Program-made: the position numbers and the translations under genes
Shown here: positions 1 to 9,205 of the stretch, one piece after another
Layout of the letters: every line of letters starts with the position of its first letter
Position numbering within the stretch: the first letter of the stretch is position 1
Notes under the pieces: model-generated
Seen by the model: only the letters and a program-made list of their open reading frames with translations
Database searches by the model: none
Told to the model about the DNA's origin: nothing
Assembly: GCA_000934455.1 (NCBI GenBank)
Contig: KN888745.1
Span: 14,313-35,008 of the forward strand
Reading direction: 5' to 3'
Length of the DNA: 20,696 nt
From: Apostichopus parvimensis
Taxonomy: Eukaryota; Echinodermata; Holothuroidea; Aspidochirotida; Stichopodidae

Positions 1-3000
1 CTAAAACATTCCTTGAACTCCAAACTAGAAGAAAACACTTGACTCTTTCTCTTCATAATGCATTAATTGTACTGTCAGGGAAATTGCAATGACTCTATCA
101 ATGCAAAATCAAGAACTATTAAATGTTCTATTATGAATATCAATTACCATACTGTCTAAAACAGTAATAATTAAACATGGAATCACATGACATAACACAC
201 TAGAACATTCTTCAAGAGTACTACAGGCGTTCACAATCGCCAGAATACTGTAATTTTATTAATATTACATAAAGTTTTACACCCATTAATTGGGAGGAAC
301 AGTAGTTTGAAAATCAAACCATTCGTTGCAAAAGATATTTTAAAATATAGCTGGTACAGACTGCAGGATTTTGGTAATGTTCAGTGGTTTATTCTATTGT
401 ACAGACATACAGTGTACATTATTCATCTAGTCAACTTCTCTATCACCGAACTTGACTTAAGTGGACACAGGAATGAAGTGCTTGGATATTTTGCCGTACA
501 GTTCTTTATCAGTAATGAAATAGTTCCAAGTGTTGCTGTTTTATGTAAATATTAGTATATGATAAGATATTCCAAAACAAAACAGGTGTTTCATGAAATT
601 GTGTACTTAAATGATCAAAAATGCACAGTGCAGAGGTACTGTATGTATGTACTGAGTAACAGCACAGTTAACTGGCAATGCACATATATAGTATGTAACA
701 GAAGGTGCATGAATGTGTACTATCAACTTATTTTAATTGCCCTCGTGATTATAATTATTCAGGACCTTTTCAAATGTCTCTTCTCACTAATTTATATGCT
801 AATGTTTCTTTTTTTGAGACTTGCAGTACTTACTAGTATTTACAGGAGTAATGCAGACCTCTTTCAGGATGACTTTAGACAGAACAATTATTTTGATACG
901 TTACGGACAATTAAGACTTAATTTATATCAGTCGTTATTGAATTTCTCTACTACTTTTAAGTTCTGACAAATGACATATTGAATTGTTGAATTCCTATTA
1001 ATCACTTTAATCTGTCACTTTCTTCCTAGAAAGTAGCAACACTTCATGCTTATAGTCTAGGGATAAATTAATGAACACTGACATATTTGAAAACTATCCA
1101 TCTAGCTGGGTAGCAACTACTATACAGTATAGTGCTTTAATGCTAGTTGGAAAATATTTTTTATTAATTACACATTGGGAATCAGAGCTCACCTCAATAT
1201 ACAAATATAGTGCAGTGGCATCACTATGATGGGGTACATGAGAGGTACAATCTCCCAAAGTAGTTGGTCCCCCCCCCCCATTGCCATGTCCAAATAAACA
1301 TACTGTAGGTTGACTTTTGATGACCATTAGTTTCTTACGTCTACCTCCAAAACTCTGCAGATTTTGAGTTCTGGAATCAATGAAAACTAGAAAGCTAAAG
1401 GGATCCAACCAAGGACCCAAGGGCTGGTCTCTAGAACCCAGACCAACATGATCTGCGCTCCGCACTCGCACTGCCAACTTTTGGGCCCACTTGCATTATA
1501 CTCATGAATATTCTGTGCCCCCTAAGTGTTGCTGTGGCCTGCTGTATCACAGAGACAAACGAAAGTTAAACTATGGAATATATTGCAAGTTATTGTGCTA
1601 AATTGTGCAAGTTACATTTTAAGTTGTTAATTCACAAAGCCCATATCAGTGTATATATACTGTAGCCTTGAACACTTTGCCAGTCTGCAGTTAAGTGAAT
1701 TTTATTGGATGTGTGTAAATATAGGTGAAATGCCACAAAGGAACTGCTTTATAAATTACTGCTAACTGCACTGATATGGAACCAATTAAGGGGAAGTCAT
1801 TACATTAGAATCAAAATTGGGATGGATGAAAATGGCAAAACGACTCAGAATTAACTGAACATTGTATGACGGACATTTAATTATTGTGCTTTATACAGTG
1901 AAGAGTATATTTGGAATCAACAACAGTCCAAAATGGAGGTTATTTCACTGGCCAAAAGTTTGACTCAGTAGGTGACAGTTCACAGAACTCCTGGCATTAA
2001 TGATTAATTCATATAATGTAGTACTGGGTTAATGCAGGGAGTTGTTATGACAACTCCCTGGTTAATGTGACCGCTCCTTGTGTAATGGTAATTTGATATA
2101 ATAGCTATTACCAGCATGTGTAGTATTGTGTACTACTGCTACAGACAGTTGCATATTTGCATACTGTATCATATTGTTGCATGCATCTCTTCTGTGATAG
2201 AGAGACTTTTATACTGCATTTTTAGTAGTTGTTAAAACTTGTGCAAACTCAGAGCATTGAATGCTATATTGTCTGTACTGGTTTTGGCTATAAACTGTTC
2301 TTGATATGGTTAACTGGCTTTATACACTATAACTTCAAATCTGGCTGATTTACATTGTATTAAAGTTCTGCTGTACAGTAACAATTGTCACAAGTAGGGT
2401 TCAACTTTACACTTGGTGCACATCAGATAATACTCTAGTTCTTAGAGGTGTAACACGTACTGCTCTAGTGAACAACAATCGTTATTGGTATTTTCAAAAA
2501 GAAACGAGTAAAGTCATAGATCCTTGAAAATCTACCCCATTGATCCCAAAAGATTACTTTGTGTAAACCATTGTAATCCACATTTAAGTACATTTCATTG
2601 GATGATGAATAACCTTCTGTATGAACTACCATTCACCTATACAAACTGAGTAATGGTAAGCTATGTAGTTCGCTGACATAGTTATATGTGCAGTACATGA
2701 CTGTAGGATGAGTGATGTATTTGTGGGAAGTAAATCTTGTTCTGGTCAGTCTTACCTTTTAATGTGTCCTCATTTAAATTCTATGTAACCACAGGTATGT
2801 GTCTAAGGTATTTTCTAGGTAACAATGCATACATCTGATAGTGCATACACTATATACACTGACCTTAACTTGCTATATATAATGTTGCTGTACAAATGCA
2901 AAAGTGTCTATCAATGTCTAATAAATCGAAGAACCTTAGTATTTCAAATGTAATATGACAAGTGAAATTAAGACACAACAATTATTACATTCAATCAGTC

Positions 3001-3034
3001 TGAAAAGTGAGGATATTAGTGGCATGCAGACTTA
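1..3034. other. Non-coding region, no gene recognised
   Basis: AT-rich sequence with many stop codons in all frames. Open frames around 307-555 and 559-921 are not supported: they lack a recognisable domain, and the first opens on TTG. A slightly more GC-rich patch at about 1240-1500 carries a C-run at 1269 and may be an old repeat of unknown class. A small hairpin at 2035-2060 is listed separately. It may be the intergenic or 5' untranslated part of the Slp-type gene to the right, but no promoter could be placed. Confidence 0.6.
2027..2067. repeat. 26-bp hairpin with flanking direct repeats
   Basis: CAGGGAGTTGT and ACAACTCCCTG (2035-2045 and 2050-2060) form an 11-bp perfect inverted repeat around a TATG loop. 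GTTAATG occurs directly on both sides (2028-2034 and 2061-2067), and GGTTAATG is an 8-bp direct repeat if the last G of the hairpin is shared. CAGGG...CCCTG ends are common in hAT transposons, so this could be a remnant reduced to its two terminal repeats. A chance palindrome is the alternative. Confidence 0.5.
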
Positions 3035-3212
3035 GCATGCAGGGCCCCCTCTCCCACTGGTGCAAACTATGCTGGCCACCATACTTTGTCTTGCATGCAT
3101 GTATACTGTAATATTGGTTGCATACAGTAGCATGCAGGGCCTCCTCTCCCACTGGGGCAAACTATGCTGGCCACCATACTTTGCCTTGCACTCTTGTATA
3201 CTGTCACTATAA
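3035..3212. repeat. Two-copy 95-bp tandem duplication
   Basis: The unit starting GCATGCAGGGCC at 3035 recurs at 3130, including the stretches CTCTCCCACTGG and CAAACTATGCTGGCCACCAT with very few changes. The second copy is shorter and diverges after about 3205. The 61-codon minus-strand open frame across it is a by-product of the duplication and not a gene. Confidence 0.85.
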
Positions 3213-4852
3213 TGCACTAGTATTTAACTAGTTTGACATATCTTGTAAAGCTGGGTGTTGTACAACGTAACAACAGTACTGTAGATACACAACATTTTCG
3301 ACATATATGATCTAACTTTATCTGCATTATTTAAACTAATGAAAGGAGATCTTCTGTATCTCACTACACTGCTATGTGGGTTTGTTGACTTTTTGTTATG
3401 CAAATTGATTTGATAGGTTGAAACTGTTGTATTGAAGCAATCATTTGGTATTTTGATTTGTTTGTATTACCTTCCCCCCTTGCATATTTCACAGGTCAGC
3501 AGCCCTGCACTTTGTAGTCTTTGGACTGTATCATGCAGTCTATGCAGACTGCTTATCTGTGGATGTTTGGTTATATCAACTCTACCTAATTGTTCCTATC
3601 TTGTTTGATATGTAAATGAGTTTGATTCTCTTTAGTATTACTCAGTGATCAAATAGAAAGTAGTGACTCAAGTATAGCCAGGCAGTGTGTTATCATTTGA
3701 TATCATTGTATTGTTATATTTGAGGAAAGTGGATTAAAAGCAATCAAACAAGGTACAATTTTAAGCTATTGATCGTCATTATTCTCTTGAAGTTTCAATT
3801 GGCGAACATGCATGGTCCTTTTGGGATTTATGGAAAGTAGTCTTGATAGAGTAGAAAACTGCCTTTCTTTTTGGACTGTATTCTGGAGAAGCAACGTGCA
3901 AATAATGCAACATGGAAGCCATGTAAACATAAGTACTCAGGAACTTAAATTACTGACTTTGTGATCTTGATTCGTCTCCTAACATTGGCCACTGTTTTTT
4001 CATATGATGGTTTTTAGATGTCGCTTTACTGCAATTATAGCAACTCCAAGATTCTTGTTTTCAGTAAGTAGAAACTAACATTGGTATATGTATGTTTCGG
4101 GCAGTACTGAATTGAAGTCTCTATGGTCCATTACTTAGTTCCAGGTAATCTAGATGCAAGTGACTAACGTATTGACGGTATGTTTGGCATTTATGTAAGA
4201 AAGCTGGTATGGCGTACGTGTGTTGCATATCACTTAGTAAGCTGTATAATTGGTGATCGTCAAAGTCACACTTGAAGATATGTGGGTGTGCTGTTAGCAT
4301 TGGTCTCAATTACTGTCTTATGTGGGCTCAAAGTAAACTTTATAAGGAGGAGTGGTAGTCTGTTCTGTAAATAGTTTTCTCTGTTACGAGTTTGTTTTCT
4401 GGATGTCGTACTGCTAAACTGGGCTGTGTGTCTGCACAGTCAAAACAAATCTACAGTGGGCAAACCTTCTAAAGGAGAAACTGCACATCTTCAGTGTCTA
4501 GTTCAGTTACAATTTGTAATCAAATGAAGAACTTTCCTTCTTTTCTAGATATAGAATGATCTTCATTCCACACTGTTTGCTTGTTATGAGTGTCTTTTAT
4601 TTTTTACTCTGTTGCACCTGTAATTCAACTGACAAGTGGTGAACATTGTTGAATTAATTTGTTTTGTTTCTGGCAAACTTATTCAAACATTTGGATTTAC
4701 TTGGGATGTATTAGAGATCTATTTTAATCTGGAGATAAGCTTACATTATTGACTTGCAATTATTCTTTGTGGGGTGTTCAGTATAGTGATTATCTTTGGC
4801 AATTACTGTACAATCATTGTTGAATCTCTTGAATGATGATCTGACTTACAGT
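3213..4852. other. Non-coding region upstream of first exon
   Basis: No open frame with domain character and no convincing exon was found on either strand. The 62-codon minus-strand frame at 4121-4309 has no recognisable feature. If the first coding exon is spliced to an upstream non-coding exon, that exon could lie here, but I cannot point to it. Confidence 0.55.
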
Positions 4853-4854
4853 AC

Positions 4855-5285
4855 TAATGATCATACATGATCATTAGTGTACTGATCATACATGATCATC
4901 ACAGTACTGATCATACATGATAATTACTGTATTGATCATACATGATCATTAGTGTACTGATCATACATGATCATCACAGTACTGATCATACATGATAATT
5001 ACTGTATTGATCATACATGATCATTACTGTATTGATCATACATGATAATTACTGTATTGATCATACATGATAATTACTGTATTGATCATACATGATAATT
5101 ACTGTACTGATCATACATGATCATTACTGTACTGATCATGCACGATCATTACTATACTGATCATACATGATCATTACAGCACTGATCATTCATGATCATT
5201 CATAATCATTACTGTACTGATCATTCATAATCATTACTGTACTGATCATACATAATCATTACTGTACTGATCATACATGATCGTT
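4855..5285. repeat. 25-bp palindromic minisatellite, about 17 units
   Basis: The unit TCATACATGATCATTACTGTACTGA-like recurs every 25 bp from 4861 to about 5285, with one 35-bp step after 5186. Each unit contains TGATCA twice around a TACA spacer, so every unit is a near-palindrome. The first six units form a duplicated trimer (75 bp): units ending GTGTACTGA, ACAGTACTGA and CTGTATTGA repeat in the same order. The array ends about 75 bp before the putative acceptor of the first coding exon. Confidence 0.95.
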
Positions 5286-5358
5286 ATAGTTACACTTCAG
5301 AATGTATTCATTTCTTATATTTGATGAACTTTCGATTATTTGGTTTTCCCTTTTACAG

Positions 5359-5428
5359 TCTGCCAATGGGCTTGCCCAGTCACTTCAGGTTATATAGACA
5401 ATGAGCTGGTAAATACAGGCAAACCAAG
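5359..5428 (+). promoter_or_regulatory. 5' untranslated part of first coding exon, two uORFs
   Basis: CCCTTTTACAG ends at 5358, a good acceptor, so this exon probably joins an upstream non-coding exon. Before the main start codon there are two tiny ORFs: ATG at 5366 runs 12 codons to TGA at 5402-5404, and ATG at 5401 runs three codons to TAA at 5410-5412. The stop and start overlap as ATGA. The TGA at 5402 is also in frame with the main ATG, which rules out an N-terminal extension through this exon. A second possible acceptor (CTTCAG, ending 5387) would remove the first uORF only. Confidence 0.55.
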
Positions 5429-5529
5429 ATGTTGAACTTAGACCACCTGGACGATGAAGAGAGAGAAATCATCGAAGCTGTCATCCTCAGAGATGAAAAT
5501 GAGAGACTGAGGGAAGAACAAAGGGTGAA
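5429..5529 (+). CDS. Slp-type Rab effector, exon with start codon (SHD helix)
   Basis: This exon encodes 34 residues, beginning MLNLDHLDDEEREIIEAV and ending in an Arg/Glu-rich helix. Slp and Slac2 proteins start the same way: a short Leu-Asp-Leu segment, an acidic Glu-Glu turn, then a long amphipathic helix with an Arg-Asp pair (here R21-D22). In the family this Slp homology domain binds the switch regions of Rab27 and related GTPases and recruits the effector to secretory vesicles or lysosome-related organelles. ATG 5429 has A at -3 and an in-frame stop upstream at 5402. The donor GTAAGT begins at 5530, leaving phase 2. The exon joins in frame to 20098, giving a continuous helix (..EEQRVK-KLKSEL..) of the expected family length. 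Closest match by memory is Sytl4/Sytl5; the orthology is not proven because the C2 domains lie outside the window. Confidence 0.82.
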
Positions 5530-5852
5530 GTAAGTATTCATCTGTATAAAACTAGATAGTACTGACAACAAGATGAAGATGGCTTTATTCAGAGCAGCTA
5601 CATACTTGTAGGGTAGCCTTTTATTTGGCAGTAGAGGGATCATAGTTAGATCTGGTTTGATATTCTCTCTGGTACGGGCACAGAAAGGAGAATGAATGTC
5701 ATCTCCGATCGAAGGGAAAGTGAGAGGATGTCAATGGCATGATAATTGATGAGTTTTAGGTAAAGGGTTTGGAATATTCCCTGCTCCTAACTTCTGAAGG
5801 AATCAGCAATAGCTAGTTTACTTCCTGACATTTTAAAATTTCCTCATCACAT

Positions 5853-6355
5853 TCATCATTGTCACCTGATGAAACTGTGTAAAGATACATTTCTTACTGT
5901 GGGTTTTCTCAGCCAATCAAAGGTAAGAACCATTGTCACCTAATGAGTCAGTGTTGAGGTACATTTCTGTGTTTCTTTGTCAGCCATTCACAGGCAAGAA
6001 CCATTATTCTCATATGAGTTTGTGTTTTGAGGTACATTTCTGTGGCTCTCGTTAGTTAATCACAGGTAAGAACCATTGTCACCTAATGAGTCAGTGTTGA
6101 GGTATATTTCTGTGTTTCTTTGTCAGCCATTCACAGGCAAGAACCATTATTCTCTTATGAGTTTGTGTTAAGGTACATTTCTGTGGGTTTTCTCAGCCAA
6201 TCACAGGTAAAAACCATTGTCACCTAATGAGTCAGTGTTGAGGTAGATTTCTGTGTTTCTCTGTCAGCCAATCACAGGCAAGAACCATTATTCTCTTATG
6301 AGTTTGTGTTAAGGTACATTTCTGTGGCTGTTGTTAGCCAATCACAGGCAACAAC
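5853..6355. repeat. Seven-unit array of about 71 bp with alternating subtypes
   Basis: Units start at about 5853, 5928, 5999, 6071, 6142, 6212 and 6283, with spacing of 70 to 75 bp. Two subtypes alternate: one reads CCATTGTCACCTAATGAGTCAG, the other CCATTATTCTCTTATGAGTTTG. The real period is therefore a dimer of about 142 bp. Several units end AGCCAATCACAGG, which carries a CCAAT-box core. The first unit is the most diverged. Confidence 0.92.
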
Positions 6356-6790
6356 CACGCACGCTATGCATTGTGCCATGGATGTTGGTGAATCGATTAC
6401 CTGTTTTGATAGTCACTAGTTGGAACTTGTGTATTTGTTCAACATAGGTGAAAATACTTTTGTTAACAATTATTTTTTACTAACTAATTTTTACTAACAG
6501 CTTCATGTGCATTCCTTATATTAAATCTACAGTGAGCAGATTAAACCATTTATCGATTTGTTAGTTAGGAGTACAGGACTTAGTGACATGATTGCAACCA
6601 CTATGCAAATTTAGTTAGAGCACGACGGATATGAGGGAACATCAACATAATATATATCGTAAATGACACAAAATTCCCTACCCAGCACAAATTGCAGAGC
6701 TTGACAATTTGAAAAGATTGATTGCCATTAGCTACTGGCATTTGTTTTTATATTACGTAAATACTTGAGATGTATACTATACGTTGGTTG

Positions 6791-6848
6791 CAGTACTGTA
6801 GGCACCTACTGTACATGTACAGTACTGTTGGCACCTATATAGTAGTGC
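6791..6848. repeat. 29-bp direct repeat around an 18-bp perfect palindrome
   Basis: CAGTACTG(T)(A/T)GGCACCTA occurs at 6791 and again at 6820. TACTGTACATGTACAGTA at 6807-6824 is a perfect 18-bp palindrome spanning the junction. It is built from the heptamer TACTGTA, which is very common across the window. Confidence 0.8.
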
Positions 6849-6956
6849 TGTATACCAGTACATGCCTCTTGGCAGAAATACACTGAAGTAGCAACAGCTG
6901 GCCTCCATATCTTCTCAAAGTGAAGACTGTAGTCCAATTAATGAATAAATTAATGA

Positions 6957-7150
6957 ATTTACTTCGTTCCTAGCTTACCTGTCTCCCCACAACCTTAGCA
7001 CCTACTGTGCCTAGAATGAACTGCTAACCTTTTAACACTGTGCGCCCTCTATGACCAGACCCCCACCCCCCGCCCCCCCGGGTCTATGCCCTTCCTTCTC
7101 ATTCTACCATCCAAAGTGCCAACATCGTGCGTTTTGTTGTCCGGATTTCC
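6957..7150. repeat. Dispersed repeat, copy 1
   Basis: ATTTACTTCGTTCCTAGCTTACC and the following CTGTCTCCCCACAACCTTAGCA match the sequence starting at 19447. The copies share CCTAGAATG, CCTTCCTTCTCATTCT, CCATCCAA and a closing CGGATTT. The middle differs in length and in C-runs (7060-7080). No target duplication or terminal inverted repeat was found, so the class is unknown. Confidence 0.8.
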
Positions 7151-7852
7151 TATGTAAGTGATTTTCGTAGGGAATTGGAACCTAGGTTCTTGGTCTTATA
7201 GTTCTGTGGTACTTGTGTAGTACTGTGTTACTGTAGTACTGTGGTACTTGTAGTACTGTGTACATGATATTTCATATGCACATTTATTTTAAAATACATT
7301 GTGTGGCTTGAATCTATATATATTATGAAGCTTGTAACATGTAAACTGTAATTAAACACATTGCCATGAACATAATCAAAAGTCAAGAAGTACAAGATTG
7401 TATCATCGGATATACAGTTGAAAAATGTGGAATTTTAGCTAATTTCATGAATTTTTAGCCTTTGATCTGTTGATGCAAATGGTCACATGTGCATTTTTGT
7501 AAAAAGAACGGAGGTTAATATTATGTATCTATTGCTAAATGATTATTTAACATCGCCAATTATAGCAAAGCATACAGACCTTATGTTTCGAAAGTTTAAA
7601 AATCTATTAACAGTGTGAGCCAGTCTTTCATACCAGCATAAATTTGTGACTAGAATGTACTTTTGCAATTCAATATCACTAATTTAACACAAATCATCTT
7701 GCCAACATGAACACTAGATATTCAGTAATGAAGCCTTACAGTTTTCCCCCATAGTATCCATTATTTTTATGGTAAATGCCTCATTGCCAAACTACCAGTC
7801 ATGCATAATAGTTCATAATTACTGTATGTGAAAATAATTAACACTAATTAAG

Positions 7853-8171
7853 TACTGTAGCAGGCGCGTAGCCAGGAATTTGCCAAGGGGGGGGGCGAAA
7901 ATGTAGAAAAATTTTCAGAGCCGTAGATACAGCATTGCATACTATCTAAGCGTAGTGCCACCATGGTTGGCGCGAAGCGTACAAGAAAATTTTGGCTGAA
8001 AATGCCTCCCAGATCACTGGAAATGGCACTTCCCACGTCTTGTAAGTTACATCTTAGCATTTTTCTCTTTTGAAATTACTAGCGATATCATAAAAACATT
8101 AAAAAAAAAAATTAAAAATATGCTCAAGGGGGGGCGGCTGCCCCCTTTGCCGCTATGTGCCTGTACTGTAG
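7853..8171. mobile_element. hAT-type non-autonomous miniature element
   Basis: The element spans 7861-8163 (303 bp) and is flanked by perfect 8-bp direct repeats TACTGTAG at 7853-7860 and 8164-8171. The left end reads CAGGCGCGTAGC; the right end, reverse complemented, reads CAGGCACATAGC, so 10 of 12 terminal bases match. Both ends then run into G-rich tracts on their own strands. An 8-bp target duplication with CAG-starting ends is the signature of the hAT superfamily. No transposase is encoded; the open frames that overlap it (7848-8060, 8047-8415, 8120-8344) are not genes. The similarity of the two ends and the intact duplication suggest a fairly recent insertion. Confidence 0.82.
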
Positions 8172-8727
8172 TCTTTTCATCATTTAATGATTGTGGAGAC
8201 CACAACTTATACAGGTGTGGCAAGAAAGTTAGAGTGGTTCCAGGTAGGGCATGCTCACACAACTTTGCAAACATACATGAATTGTGGGAATGGTTCCTAG
8301 TAATCCTAGGAAATTTAGGGGGGGGGGGGTTAATGGGAGGGTAGGGTTGTTTGGTTTGACACACTTTCACAAAGATCTGATTTGATGGGGGGAGGGGGAT
8401 GTTTCCTGCTCTCACTAATATACCTATGGCTTACCCTTTACTTACTAAATTACTTCACAAAGAACTACTTTTAACCTACGACTGTAACAGACCTACATTT
8501 ACATAGTTAGGTAAACTGTCAAATTATGTAGGTGATGTTTATTTACTGTCCAAGGTTAGCATCAATAGTGCTAATTCTTGATGTGTGAGTTTGCAGCTGT
8601 GATTTTCAGTATTTCACCTCATTTAGTTGTCACCACGGTAACCAGATGTTTTTTGGTATAGGCTGCATTGACAGGTGATGTGAGAATATACCTAGTGCAT
8701 CCACCTCTTACTGTCCTACTGAACAGA

Positions 8728-8735
8728 TGACGTCA
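8728..8735. promoter_or_regulatory. Full palindromic CRE (TGACGTCA)
   Basis: TGACGTCA is the consensus full site for CREB/ATF factors and contains a CpG in a CpG-poor region. It lies about 480 bp before the acidic exon at 9206, followed at about 9036 by a TATA-like AAAATATATACA. It would fit an alternative promoter for an isoform starting at the acidic exon, but a single 8-mer may be chance. Confidence 0.3.
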
Positions 8736-9205
8736 TATGGAACAATAGAAAAAGGGCGTTATTTACAGTGAAAATGGAAAAGTGAAAAAAAATTGATTGT
8801 TTTATAGTCTCTACTTGCGAACTTTTCAGTAAGAGTTTAATTCACAGTTGCACGTATGCTACATGGACTACTGTATCATAGAAACTGATGTACTTTTACC
8901 ATGTTAGCAGTTGAACTTAATTACCAAGCAGTGGTTACACTTTTCTATGGATTATAGTAGCTGTTCAGCCAATGAATTTTGAATACCTTTCATCAGCAGG
9001 AATATGGATGATATACCAGTGAAACATGTTGTATTTAAAATATATACAACAGTCACAATATTTCTACAGTTTTTAACAAACTTTTATAATTATTGTGTTA
9101 TAAAGGAAAATTACTACATTGCAGTATGTACAGCATGACTAGTGTACCAAGCATGCCAGGAAGGTAACATTCGAGTTATCCATAACAGTGTTGACATTAT
9201 TGTAG

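Larger units (their letters stand above)
5530..9205 (+). other. Intron, first part
   Basis: Sequence between the first coding exon and the large acidic exon. It has no further convincing exon. It contains a seven-unit tandem array (5853-6355), a dispersed repeat copy (6957-7150), a short cryptic TACTGTG/TACTTG array near 7200-7262 and a hAT-type miniature element (7861-8163). The stretch 8290-8400 has several G-runs but no clear repeat ends. Confidence 0.65.

Noticed and set aside
307..921. Two adjacent open frames on the + strand
   Set aside because: The first opens on TTG, neither has a domain or a plausible splice context, and their composition is like the surrounding AT-rich sequence.
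1094..1477. 127-codon minus-strand frame in a more GC-rich patch
   Set aside because: It runs through a G-run and repeat-like sequence; no recognisable domain. The patch may be an old repeat but no ends were found.
4855..5285. CRISPR-like array
   Set aside because: The units are contiguous with no unique spacers, and the surroundings are clearly eukaryotic.
5380..5643. 87-codon minus-strand frame over the first coding exon
   Set aside because: It is the antisense shadow of the Slp-type exon and its intron.
8047..8415. Proline-rich minus-strand frame and the overlapping + strand frame at 8120-8344
   Set aside because: Proline and glycine come from G-runs in and next to the miniature element; no conserved gene is seen.
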